A stretch of DNA of 17,445 nucleotides. It comes from an uncultured Acetatifactor sp. GTDB lineage: Bacteria; Bacillota; Clostridia; Lachnospirales; Lachnospiraceae. The translations under genes and the position numbers were made by a program. Positions 1-7,973 of the stretch are shown here, in pieces (position 1 is the first letter of the stretch; the number at the start of each line of letters is the position of its first letter). The stretch lies in contig CAJUAP010000031.1 of NCBI GenBank assembly GCA_910584435.1, forward strand, positions 23,600-41,044. Direction: 5' to 3'. The notes beneath the pieces are model-generated. The model saw only the letters and a program-made list of their open reading frames with translations, made no database searches and was not told where the DNA came from.

Positions 1-213
1 GTGGGACAGGCAAGGAATGTGAGATGAACAGCGGGGAAGAGAGGGAAGGCGTGGGAAACAGTGGATACAGAAAAGGAAGCTGTGGAGAACAGTGGGACAG
101 GCAAGGAATGTGAGATGAACAGCGGGGAAGAGAGGGAAGGCGTGGGGAACATTGGATACAGAAGAGGGTCATGTGGAGAAAAGTGGATGTAGAAAAGGAA
201 TGTGCGGAAAACA
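1..213 (+). repeat. 91-bp tandem repeat upstream of the baseplate operon segment
   Basis: Bases 1-91 are repeated at 92-182: the first 50 bases of each copy are identical and the remaining 41 have diverged. A third, partial copy at 183-213 matches the last 31 bases of the unit. The unit itself looks built from 30-bp subunits that begin GTGG and end GAACA. All three + frames are broken by stops and the 91-base period shifts frame with each copy, so the stretch is not coding. AAGGAATG occurs at 12-19, 103-110 and 195-202; in the first two copies its ATG is followed directly by TGA, giving a start-stop pair. The array may extend left of the window. Its role is unknown. Confidence 0.85.
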
Positions 214-237
214 GACATGGGATAAGGAGAGGGTATC

Positions 238-603
238 ATGGAAGAAGGATGGGGATTTCCCTTTGTCATATCGAAGGAATATGGAAGAGTGGAGACAAGC
301 CGCGACAGTGAAAATATCAGACAGTCCGTGGAGATTATTCTGCTGACGGAACCTGGGGAGAGATGGATGCATCCGGACTTTGGCACGAAGCTTCATCAGT
401 TTCTATTTGAAAATATGGATAGCCAGACAACGGAAATGATTCGCCGTGAAGTGATTCATTCTCTTCAGTTATGGGAAAAACGGATACAGGATATTCATGT
501 GGAAACACAGATGCTGCCGGAGCATCAGGGAGAACTTCACATTACCGTTACTTATTGCATTGTGGGAAGGGAAGAAGAAGGAAGGGTCGAAGTTACACTA
601 TAG
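238..603 (+). CDS. gp25/GPW-family baseplate wedge protein of a contractile injection system
   Basis: The 121-residue product matches the gp25/GPW family in length and layout. It has the N-terminal GWGFPF (residues 4-9), then an SxxIRQSVEIILLTEPGER segment and MHPDFG (44-49), the family signature (LLTxPGERxMxPxFG). Despite the old lysozyme-like name, members of this family are structural: they form part of the baseplate wedge that joins the inner hub to the sheath in T4-like tails, type VI systems and eCIS particles. An AAGGAG at 224-229 precedes the ATG by 8 bases, which supports this start. The gene lies 83 bases before the first baseplate-J-like gene and is the first recognisable member of the cluster in the window. 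An ORF beginning at 152 in another frame is read as a shadow. Confidence 0.92.
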   Translation: MEEGWGFPFVISKEYGRVETSRDSENIRQSVEIILLTEPGERWMHPDFGTKLHQFLFENMDSQTTEMIRREVIHSLQLWEKRIQDIHVETQMLPEHQGELHITVTYCIVGREEEGRVEVTL

Positions 604-675
604 AATAAGCAGGGAGAATTCGGACAGAGCAGCGGCATGTTAGAAAGTGTGGAGTTGGATTCTGAAGCGCCGGAC

Positions 676-681
676 AGGAGG
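676..681 (+). promoter_or_regulatory. AGGAGG ribosome binding site deciding a GTG start
   Basis: A perfect AGGAGG lies 5 bases before GTG at 687. No in-frame ATG lies near it, and translation from this GTG gives the N-terminus expected for a baseplate-J-like protein, so GTG is taken as the start. Confidence 0.8.
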
Positions 682-686
682 CTTAG

Positions 687-2903
687 GTGAGAGAGAACTT
701 GCAGATACGGGTAAAAAAGCTGGCGCTTGCCTATGAGACAGGCTGGGAATATATGCCTGGAAGTGAAGAGCCAGGCAGTGTGCTTATGGATATTTTTCTG
801 GAAATGGCCGATGAGAATCAGAAGCGTTTCGGCAGAATATGGGAGAAGCAGGAGCGTGTGTTCTTGCAGGCGGTGCCGGAAATCGAGGAGGAATCGGGCG
901 GCGGCAGGGGGGCATTGCTGGTAGAGGCTTCTGAAGAAGAGGATGGGAAATGGCTGGAAGAGGGTACGGAGGCATATACGCTTCAGGAAGGAGGACAGCC
1001 GGTTTGTTTCCATACCGCATGTGCCATACAGTTGACTGCTGCCAAGCTTAAATATGCTGTTTATCAGCGTGGGCTATGTGCATGGCTTATCTATGGAGGA
1101 GAAGAGGTGGAAGTGCTGTCTCATCCAATTTTCCGGTGGCGATTCCGGGGATTGTGTGATGGCCGGAAGGACTTTTGTTTTGCAGTGGATTTCGTCAGGA
1201 CGAATAACCGCATGGAAACTGAGGATGACAGAACGCAGCACTATGCGAGGACGGAGGATGGCCGGACGCAGAACGGTGCGGAAACGGAGGATGGCCGGAC
1301 GCAGAACGGTGTGGAAACGGAGGATGGCCGGGCGCAGAACGGTGTGGAAACGGAGGATGGCCGGACGCAGAACGGTGCGGAAACAAAACGCGGCGGACAG
1401 AAATATCCTGAGACGGCCCTGCCGGGCACATGGTCAATCAGTGATGGAACCCATTGTTATTCCATAGAATGTGAGCAGACGGCATCGGGCTGTTTGCTCA
1501 CAGGGCGGACGTCGGAATTTGCACATAATCTTACGGGTGAGATGTATGAGATCTGTCTGGAGATTCCGGCGCAGGAGGAATTGCCGGCACAATGGCTTGA
1601 AATATTGTGTATGGATATGGTTTTGACAGGAGCGCCGGAAGAAAAAGAACCGGATATCTGTCTGACAGATTCCGGCGCAGACGGAGGCGGAAGGGTGCTT
1701 CCTTTTGGTACTTCACCGGAAGAAGCAGCCTGTTGCTATCTTGCCTGTGACAGTATTATGGCATGTGGAAAAACGGAGATGACGATTCGGTTTCGGGAAG
1801 TTTTTCAAGAAGAAGAAAAACTCCCCGAACCCCGGCCGGAGGAATTGAGAAAGCTGTATAAAAAATACCCCTGGCTGCAGATGACAGAGACTGTACAGGA
1901 ATGGCAGACAGAAGATACTGTATGGGAATATTTCAATGGCAATATGTGGCGTATTCTGCCGGAAAGTGAGAAGTGGAAGACATTATGCGAGGTTGATAAG
2001 GCAGGAGAGAAGACATACAGGTGGAAGTGCCCTGAAGATATGCGGCCCTGCGCGGTGGAAGGGGAAGTGCATTTATACATTCGTCTCCGGCTGAACAGGG
2101 TGCGGAATGCATTTGCCCCATATTACCGCAAAGCAATTCCTGTGCTGGAGGAAATCAGATTTTCGGTGGGAGAGCGTTCTGTGAAGCCTGTGGAACAGAT
2201 ACTTCCACATTGTGCCGAAGCAGAAGAAGAGAGGATGTATCTTGGGTTTGACAGGGAAATAACGCCCCATAACTGCTGGTACACGGGAGAGAATATTTGT
2301 TCTTTTTCCACAGAGCAGATAAGAGGAAGAGATCATATTTTCGGCAAGGATGCCTTCTGGGTGGAACCGGGGGAGAAAAAGGCAGAGAATCCGGCTTGCT
2401 TTTTACCTAATTATGTGCCGGTTCTGCAATGGAAAACCCAGGGGGAAGCCCAGGACAGGCAGCTGTTCATAAGCGTGGGAACAGATTTTAGTGTGCAGCC
2501 TGGGAATATGGGGATACTGGAGGCGGTATGCGTGGGAGATATTCGATGCGGTGGGACGGGTGCACCGATTCTGCTGGAAAAACAGGCAGCAGAACATTAT
2601 TTTATGCACTTTGGAAGGCTGCTGACCCCTATGGATATGGAAATGATACTGCAGGAGAGGTATCCGTTTCTCAAGGTGAGCGGCTGCAGACTGCAGCAGA
2701 CAGATAAAAAGCTTACGGTGGAGATTGAAATTGTGAAGGATAAGGAAAATATCCATAAGATGCAGGTATTACAGGAAGAGGCCCACAGCAGACTTGCGGA
2801 AATACAGGAATGGCTGGAACTGGCTGCGGCGAAAAGGGGACCTGTCTGGCTGAGGGACTGCCGCGTAAGCTGCTGTTTACAGGAAACACAAGGTATCGGC
2901 TGA
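687..2903 (+). CDS. Large baseplate-J-like protein (first of two) of a contractile injection system
   Basis: This 738-residue protein begins with a helical segment, EEPGSVLMDIFLEMADENQKRF (27-48), in which an (D/E)PG(S/T)xLxxxFxEM pattern typical of large J-like baseplate proteins of eCIS is visible. Its position between gp25 and a second J-like gene is the usual order in Afp/PVC-like clusters, where the two J-like proteins build the wedges around the central spike. The C-terminal third (about 600-738), with GRLLTPMDMEMIL, resembles the J-protein end, but I see no strict motif there. Residues 177-231 are five 11-residue repeats, a hydrophilic insertion not expected in the family (annotated separately). 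The start is GTG with AGGAGG 5 bases upstream. Family assignment is moderately strong; exact equivalence to Afp11 or gp6 is inference. Confidence 0.75.
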   Translation: MRENLQIRVKKLALAYETGWEYMPGSEEPGSVLMDIFLEMADENQKRFGRIWEKQERVFLQAVPEIEEESGGGRGALLVEASEEEDGKWLEEGTEAYTLQEGGQPVCFHTACAIQLTAAKLKYAVYQRGLCAWLIYGGEEVEVLSHPIFRWRFRGLCDGRKDFCFAVDFVRTNNRMETEDDRTQHYARTEDGRTQNGAETEDGRTQNGVETEDGRAQNGVETEDGRTQNGAETKRGGQKYPETALPGTWSISDGTHCYSIECEQTASGCLLTGRTSEFAHNLTGEMYEICLEIPAQEELPAQWLEILCMDMVLTGAPEEKEPDICLTDSGADGGGRVLPFGTSPEEAACCYLACDSIMACGKTEMTIRFREVFQEEEKLPEPRPEELRKLYKKYPWLQMTETVQEWQTEDTVWEYFNGNMWRILPESEKWKTLCEVDKAGEKTYRWKCPEDMRPCAVEGEVHLYIRLRLNRVRNAFAPYYRKAIPVLEEIRFSVGERSVKPVEQILPHCAEAEEERMYLGFDREITPHNCWYTGENICSFSTEQIRGRDHIFGKDAFWVEPGEKKAENPACFLPNYVPVLQWKTQGEAQDRQLFISVGTDFSVQPGNMGILEAVCVGDIRCGGTGAPILLEKQAAEHYFMHFGRLLTPMDMEMILQERYPFLKVSGCRLQQTDKKLTVEIEIVKDKENIHKMQVLQEEAHSRLAEIQEWLELAAAKRGPVWLRDCRVSCCLQETQGIG
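1215..1379 (+). repeat. Five in-frame 33-bp tandem repeats (ETEDGRTQNGV) inside the first baseplate-J-like gene
   Basis: Five consecutive 33-base units start at 1215, 1248, 1281, 1314 and 1347, followed by a broken sixth (ETKRGG). They encode variants of ETEDGRTQNGV (residues 177-231). The middle three copies are nearly identical at DNA level, differing by one or two bases, while the outer ones have diverged, as in an array expanding from the centre. The period is divisible by three, so gain or loss of a unit keeps the frame. The peptide is very polar, lacks large hydrophobic residues and is likely a flexible surface loop. The opposite strand is also open through the array; that is a by-product of the repeat, not a gene. 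Confidence 0.95.
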
Positions 2904-2934
2904 ACTGCTGTACACAATAAAGGAAGCGGCAGAG

Positions 2935-2940
2935 AAAGGA
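2935..2940 (+). promoter_or_regulatory. AAAGGA ribosome binding site favouring the ATG at 2947
   Basis: AAAGGA sits 6 bases before ATG at 2947 but directly abuts the in-frame TTG at 2941. The spacing favours the ATG, giving the N-terminus MLKQIWLDD. Confidence 0.65.
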
Positions 2941-2946
2941 TTGACA

Positions 2947-4683
2947 ATGTTGAAGCAGATATGGCTGGATGACAGCAGTTACGATGATATATATGAGAAA
3001 GCTGTGGAGAAGCTGCAGCGGCAGGCCCCCTGGTGGACGCATACAGAGGTGTCGGATCCGGGAATTATGCTTTTGGAAATGTGGGCGGTTCTTACGGATA
3101 TGCAGAGCTATTATCTGAATCAGGTTCAGGAGAGCCATTACAGAAAATATCTGAAGCTTCTGGGAATCCCTCCGGATGAAGGGGAGTGTGCCAGTGCATG
3201 GATTTTTTTTGATAATGTGGAGAGAGAATGTGTCGTGCCGGCGGGGACAAAGCTATTGGCGGACCGGATGGTTTTTGAGACAGAGACAGAGGTGCGCCTG
3301 ACTGCAAACCGTCTGACAGGGTTTTACCAGAATACGGATGCAAATCGGGTGAAGGCCATGCAGGTGTACCGCAAGACAAAATTTTCACTGCAGGAAGGGG
3401 ACGAGAATCTGTTTTCTTTTGTTTTAAAGGAGCAGATTCAGCCGGGAGAAGAATTTCTCTTCTTTCTGCTGTTGGATGAACAGGAAAAACGCAACTGGGC
3501 GGCACCGGATTTTCATATGGTGCAGCTGGCATGGGAGTATGAAACTTCATGCGGCTGGCGTGAGGCACAGGTGGTAAGGGATGATACCAGAGGTCTTCTT
3601 TTCAGCGGCTGTATCTGCCTGTGTATGGATATGCCCATGGCTGAAGGGAAAGAGGGATATGAAATCAGATGCAGGATGAAGGAGGGCACCTATGATTTGG
3701 TGCCCTCTCTATATAAAATCTGCCTGAACGTGGTCAGAGCGGTTCAAAAAGATACGCTGTGCTGTGAGGAAATGGCGGACTTTTCTCAGAACTGTCACAG
3801 GGTGTTATTGAAAAGTTATCTTGCCAGAACAGGAAATCTCCGTATCTTAAAGAAGGTGGAGGGCAGAGGAGAATTCTGGGAGGATATAACGGACAGTCCT
3901 GAGATTGTTCTTGATCCGCCCGTTACGGAGTATTGTATGGAGAGAAGCCTTGTGTATGCAGGAGAAGGTCATGTCAAAATTGTGTGTACTGCGGCCTGCG
4001 GATGCCCGGATGACTTTGTGCGTGATGTGACAGGGATTGCAGCACAGCAGATTGCTCTGCCATGGGAGAAGGTGCTGCGTTCCTCTGTGAAGCTGATGCT
4101 TTTGCAGGAAGGGGGCGCGGGGAAGGTGTATCGTACCTGGCGCAGAGAAGAGCCGGAAGAAGACAGGTATGAAAATGCCTGGCACTGGAAGGAAGAAGAA
4201 AATGTGATTGTTCTGGGAGATGGCAGGCATGGAGACATACCGGAGCCGTCAAAGAACGGGCTGCGTATTACCTCCCTGGCTCTGTGGGAAGGGGAAAAGG
4301 GGAATGTGTCCATAGACAAAATTGTACATTGGGAACGGCCGGAGCTGTTCCGGCAGATTACCTGTACAAATCGTCTGACAGGCAGGGGCGGCCGGAACCG
4401 CTTACTGCCATCCCTGCAGTTTGAGCAGGTCAGGGCAGATTTGCTGCGTCCAGGCAGGATGATTACGGAGGCGGATATACAGGCATTGGCTATGGAGACA
4501 CCGGGACTGCTTCTGAAAGAGGTAAAAGCGGAGTGGAGGGATGGTGCGGTGTGGATAAAGGTTGTTCCGGTATATCCGCTGAAGAATTCATATTGTGTGA
4601 AGCGATACCAAAGCCAGATAGAAAATCATCTGGAACCGTACCGGCTGGCCGGAACTAGAATTCATATTGAAATCGCAGGATAG
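2947..4683 (+). CDS. Baseplate-J-like protein (second of two), putative baseplate assembly protein
   Basis: The 578-residue product has the hallmark N-terminal block of J-like baseplate assembly proteins: SDPGIMLLEMWAVLTDMQSYY (36-56), then a helix and KYLKLLGIPPDEGE, then a beta-rich stretch (AWIFFDNVERECVVPAGTKLLADRMVFETE) that corresponds to the usual 'x-V-P-x-G-T-x-x-x-x-x-G-x-x-F-x-T' element. The C-terminus, VPVYPLKNSYCVKRY through HLEPYRLAGTRIHIEIAG, is the family's closing domain. The protein should form the baseplate wedge with gp25 and the larger J-like protein. The gene follows that protein after 43 bases, and its stop codon overlaps the AGGAGG of the next gene, so translation of the two is probably coupled. 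No repeat insertion is seen here, unlike its neighbour. Confidence 0.88.
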   Translation: MLKQIWLDDSSYDDIYEKAVEKLQRQAPWWTHTEVSDPGIMLLEMWAVLTDMQSYYLNQVQESHYRKYLKLLGIPPDEGECASAWIFFDNVERECVVPAGTKLLADRMVFETETEVRLTANRLTGFYQNTDANRVKAMQVYRKTKFSLQEGDENLFSFVLKEQIQPGEEFLFFLLLDEQEKRNWAAPDFHMVQLAWEYETSCGWREAQVVRDDTRGLLFSGCICLCMDMPMAEGKEGYEIRCRMKEGTYDLVPSLYKICLNVVRAVQKDTLCCEEMADFSQNCHRVLLKSYLARTGNLRILKKVEGRGEFWEDITDSPEIVLDPPVTEYCMERSLVYAGEGHVKIVCTAACGCPDDFVRDVTGIAAQQIALPWEKVLRSSVKLMLLQEGGAGKVYRTWRREEPEEDRYENAWHWKEEENVIVLGDGRHGDIPEPSKNGLRITSLALWEGEKGNVSIDKIVHWERPELFRQITCTNRLTGRGGRNRLLPSLQFEQVRADLLRPGRMITEADIQALAMETPGLLLKEVKAEWRDGAVWIKVVPVYPLKNSYCVKRYQSQIENHLEPYRLAGTRIHIEIAG

Positions 4684-4694
4684 GAGGTTTTATT

Positions 4695-5702
4695 ATGCCG
4701 ACACATTGTTATTCCAATGCCGATTTGCTCAATTGCGGCAGACAGGATGGTCTGCGGCACACAGGTGAGGGGCTGGCGGTGGAGCGAGAGGGGCAGTCAG
4801 GAATTTATGTCAGCCGAATCTATGACAGCGGCAGAGAGGGAACCCAGTGGAATCAGTTATGTCTGGATATAGGCAAGGGAGTGCTGCTGCAGGTCTATGT
4901 GTGGCTTTTTGACAGAATGGAGGAAAGTGAAGAGGGGTTATGTCAGGAAGATGTGAGGCAATGGTTTACAGGGAAGAAGGCATCTGCTCAATATCATTCC
5001 GAGTATCGAAATGTACTTTTATTCGGACATGGAAGAGGGCGTTATGCCAGGATTGCCATTGAAATACTGTCGGGGAGTGAAACGGGCGCGGTATTCCGCG
5101 GATATGATCTGTCCTTTCCAAAGGAGAGTTTTACGCAATATCTTCCGGCAGTTTATCAGAATCATATTCAGCTGGAACGTTATCTTGCCGTACTGCAGAA
5201 TATTTATCTGGAGTTGGAAGAAGAGGTGGATAAGCTGCCGGAACGGCTGGATCATGCATTGTGCAGCAGAAGGCAGGCAGTCAGACTGGCAGGATGGCTG
5301 GGATGGGGGGAATTGGCCTGGCAGGTGGAAAAGGATACTTTGAGAAAGCTGCTGCAGACAGGAACAGCCCTGACAGGGAAAAAGGGCACCTGTGCATATT
5401 ATGTGGGAATGGCAGAGATTTTGACAGGGCAGAAGGCGGTGATGATAGAAGAGCCGGAAAAATGCAGAGCGGTCGTATTCATATTGGAACAGCCGGAAAA
5501 TGGAAGAGAGCGTCATCTGGAATGGCTCAGGAAAAATGTTCCCATTGGAATTGAAATTGATTTTATTATATTACATAAAACGGACAGGCTGGACGGACAG
5601 TACTTTCTGGACAGGACATCCTGTTTGTCGGAATACGAATCCGAGCTTACGGAGAGCGGCTGCCCTATTGAGAATCTGCGTTTATCGGACAGCCTCGAAT
5701 AA
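4695..5702 (+). CDS. Phage tail protein I / TIGR02242-like baseplate component
   Basis: The 335-residue protein has two parts. Residues 1-about 130 are beta-rich and not clearly assigned, and resemble N-terminal domains of eCIS tail proteins. From about 149 the sequence YLPAVYQN, then LERYLAVLQNIYLELEEEVDKL, then AVRLAGWLGWG and LRKLLQTGTALTGKKGTCAYYVGMAEILTG follows the pattern of P2 gpI-like tail proteins and of the TIGR02242 tail domain (ylPaiYr, WLAxWlg, GT near the end). Such proteins sit at the baseplate periphery and may hold tail fibres. AGGAGG at 4682-4687 overlaps the previous stop codon and lies 7 bases before the ATG. The next gene begins 31 bases after the stop. Membership is well supported; the fibre-anchoring role is inference. 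Confidence 0.82.
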   Translation: MPTHCYSNADLLNCGRQDGLRHTGEGLAVEREGQSGIYVSRIYDSGREGTQWNQLCLDIGKGVLLQVYVWLFDRMEESEEGLCQEDVRQWFTGKKASAQYHSEYRNVLLFGHGRGRYARIAIEILSGSETGAVFRGYDLSFPKESFTQYLPAVYQNHIQLERYLAVLQNIYLELEEEVDKLPERLDHALCSRRQAVRLAGWLGWGELAWQVEKDTLRKLLQTGTALTGKKGTCAYYVGMAEILTGQKAVMIEEPEKCRAVVFILEQPENGRERHLEWLRKNVPIGIEIDFIILHKTDRLDGQYFLDRTSCLSEYESELTESGCPIENLRLSDSLE

Positions 5703-5733
5703 ATTATAACAATAACCGGAAGGTGGGGAATAA

Positions 5734-7725
5734 ATGGAGGAAAGGATGGAAAGAGAGGGATTTGCGTCTCCGGAGGAACATATGCAGGAGTATATGGATC
5801 TTTTTCTGATGCTGCAGGAAATGGAATGGGAGCATTCCATGGAAGAGGAGGCGCTTAACTTATTTGCTGAGAGATGTATTCGGCTGGAGGAGCGGGAGCG
5901 GAGGACGGAGGTTTTTATTCCGGCAATCTGTCTGCAGAAATGTTATGCATTGACGAAGGCTGCATATTGGACAGTGATGTTTGCATTCTGCTGCGAATTG
6001 GAGGACGGTTTGTGTATGGATTACAGAAATCGGTACAAGGATCACTGGCCCAGTCTGCAATATATACTTCATCTGTTTTCTAAGGTTCTGCCGCTTTCCT
6101 TTTTGGATGTTGCACTGCTGTATGGAAGAGAAGGGGTGCTGAAGGACATTTTGGATCTGTTTATGGAAGAAGCGGAGAATGGTGAACAGAGGAGTTATTT
6201 AAAGCAGCCGCTGCATTTGAATTATTCGGTATTTCATTTCCTTCTCGTCGGTGAATTGCCAGGGCAGGAGTGGTATAGGATTTTTCCGGCAGACGGAGAA
6301 GAGAAGGTGTCTGAGAAGCGGGAACTGCTGCCGCTGCACGAAACAGAGTATGTGAAACTGTGCAGACTGCTGAAGGCAGAGGGAGTGTTGAGGTTCTTAG
6401 TGTATGGAAGAAAGGGAAGCGGCAGCCATACGTTTATGGAGCGTGTATGTCTGGGGGCCGGGAGATGTGCGGTTTTTATCAAGCCGATGCGGATGTTTCA
6501 GGGGGAAAATGCGCTGCAGGTCCGCAGACTGCAGTCACTGCGGCTGATTGTCAGGCTTTTACATCCAATGATTATTGTGGAACCTGTGGAGGAAGCATCC
6601 GGAGATTCCATGCAGGAGGACCGGAAGAGAGAGCTTGGGCTGCTGCTTCAGGAGCTGAAGGACAGCTGCTTCTGTTTCCTGGCACAGACGCCTTCTCAGT
6701 CAGCACTTGTGGAGGATTATGCGGATGTACGCATTCTATTGACGGAAATGCTCTCTTCCGGGGAAAAGCGGCAGATGCTGGATGCCTGGCTGGAGCCGGA
6801 GCAGCGCAGGCAATGGCAGGATGCGTATATGGACAAATATCAGCTGAACATAGGTGAGATGAAAAAAATGCAGAAAGCGATCCGTCTGCAGGCAGAAGGA
6901 AATGATCTGTCCCCTGCAAATCAGGAGGTTTGGCTGGCTGGCAGGAAGGAAAGGCAGGAGGCTTCTGGGTTGGGGAGGCTGATCGAGGAAAGGTATGAGC
7001 CTGAAGAAATCATCCTGTCAGCAGAATGTCAGAAACAGCTGGATACAATTGTCCGGCTGGCGAAGGTCTGGAAGGGGGGAAAGGGGCTGCAGCTTTTGTT
7101 TCACGGCAGTTCGGGAACAGGGAAGACAATGGCGGCTTCAGTGCTGGCAGGGCAGTTACAGCTCCCTCTTTTTAAGGTGGATTTGTCCCGGATATTTGAT
7201 AAGTATATCGGAGAAACAGAAAAGCATATTGATGAGATATTCCGCCTGGCCCGGCGCAACCGTTATCTGCTTTTTTTTGATGAAGCGGATTCCCTGTTTG
7301 CAAAACGGACGGCTGTCAGAGATTCTCATGACAGATATGCAAATGTTTCCGCAGCGTATTTGTTACAGAGAATGGAAGAGTATGACGGTGTCTTGATACT
7401 TGCCACAAATCTGAAGGATTACTTTGATGATGCATATGTGAGGCGCATCCGCTTTGTGGTGAAATTCAGTCATCTCAACAGGGATGGGAGGGAGCGGTTA
7501 TGGAAGAAGGTTCTGCAGGGAGAGCCGTCTGCAGCGCAGGAGGTGGATTTTGGGGAATTGGCGGAGGCAATAGAGTTGAGCCCGGCCAGAATCTGTGCGG
7601 CGGCTCAGGTGGCAAAGCTGCTGGCGCTATGTGACGGGAGCAGGTGTGTTACACAAAGCCATCTTCGGGAGGCGCTGGAGTTGGAAGTCAGCAAGGATGA
7701 AACAGCAGTGAAACGGTTCTGGTAA
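5734..7725 (+). CDS. AAA+ ATPase of an eCIS-type contractile injection system (Afp15-like)
   Basis: The 663-residue protein carries one complete C-terminal AAA+ module. Walker A is GSSGTGKT (458-465), Walker B is LLFFDEAD (512-519), sensor 1 is ATN (557-559), and YVRRIRF (568-574) supplies the likely arginine finger. This layout, at the end of a baseplate gene run, matches the membrane- or particle-assembly ATPase conserved in nearly all eCIS clusters (Afp15/Pvc15). ATP-driven remodelling during assembly is the presumed role. In the N-terminal half, FLVYGRKGSGSHTF (221-234) looks like a second P-loop that has lost its lysine (S231/H232 where GK is expected), suggesting a degenerate, non-hydrolysing AAA domain. 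AAGGTGG at 5720-5726 precedes the ATG. The XRE gene follows after 16 bases. Confidence 0.88.
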   Translation: MEERMEREGFASPEEHMQEYMDLFLMLQEMEWEHSMEEEALNLFAERCIRLEERERRTEVFIPAICLQKCYALTKAAYWTVMFAFCCELEDGLCMDYRNRYKDHWPSLQYILHLFSKVLPLSFLDVALLYGREGVLKDILDLFMEEAENGEQRSYLKQPLHLNYSVFHFLLVGELPGQEWYRIFPADGEEKVSEKRELLPLHETEYVKLCRLLKAEGVLRFLVYGRKGSGSHTFMERVCLGAGRCAVFIKPMRMFQGENALQVRRLQSLRLIVRLLHPMIIVEPVEEASGDSMQEDRKRELGLLLQELKDSCFCFLAQTPSQSALVEDYADVRILLTEMLSSGEKRQMLDAWLEPEQRRQWQDAYMDKYQLNIGEMKKMQKAIRLQAEGNDLSPANQEVWLAGRKERQEASGLGRLIEERYEPEEIILSAECQKQLDTIVRLAKVWKGGKGLQLLFHGSSGTGKTMAASVLAGQLQLPLFKVDLSRIFDKYIGETEKHIDEIFRLARRNRYLLFFDEADSLFAKRTAVRDSHDRYANVSAAYLLQRMEEYDGVLILATNLKDYFDDAYVRRIRFVVKFSHLNRDGRERLWKKVLQGEPSAAQEVDFGELAEAIELSPARICAAAQVAKLLALCDGSRCVTQSHLREALELEVSKDETAVKRFW

Positions 7726-7741
7726 AAAAGAGGATATTGGT

Positions 7742-7963
7742 ATGAGAAAGAATTATGTCATTATGATGAGAGAGCTTCGGGAAGATCACGATCTAAGGCA
7801 GAAGGAGGTGGCTGCCTATCTGAACATAGATCAGAGGGTCTATTCCCGTTATGAGACAGGAAAAAATGCGCTTCCCATAGAGAAGGCAATATTATTATGT
7901 AAGTTATATCATGTGTCCGCAGATTATTTTTTAGGGTTGGACACAGTGAAGCGGAGGTGGTAG
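7742..7963 (+). CDS. Small XRE-family helix-turn-helix regulator at the end of the injection-system operon
   Basis: The 73-residue protein is a single Cro/CI-type helix-turn-helix domain: RELREDHDLRQKEVAAYLNI, then DQRVYSRYETGKNALPIEKA, then a hydrophobic closing helix with LYHVSADYFLGL (55-66). The (Q)xxVAxxLxIxxxxxSxYExG pattern is the XRE signature, and the FLGL end is common in Firmicutes members. An AAGAGGA precedes the ATG by about 7 bases. The gene starts 16 bases after the ATPase on the same strand, so it is probably cotranscribed with the baseplate genes and could regulate them or act as an autoregulator. No operator is visible within the window. No effector or dimerisation domain is present. 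DNA binding is well supported; the target is unknown. Confidence 0.9.
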   Translation: MRKNYVIMMRELREDHDLRQKEVAAYLNIDQRVYSRYETGKNALPIEKAILLCKLYHVSADYFLGLDTVKRRW

Positions 7964-7973
7964 AATAAGTAGG

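Noticed and set aside
152..346. A 64-codon + frame overlapping the gp25 start
   Set aside because: It begins in the tandem repeat, uses a non-ATG start, and overlaps the well-supported gp25 gene.
1195..1437. Minus-strand frames through the 33-bp repeat in the baseplate gene
   Set aside because: The repeat is open in several frames. The + frame continues into recognisable baseplate-J sequence; the others are composition artefacts.
238..7725. Ordinary prophage tail region
   Set aside because: Order and the AAA+ ATPase fit an eCIS cluster better, and no portal, terminase, capsid or integrase is visible. The upstream sequence is unseen, so this is a judgement and not proof.
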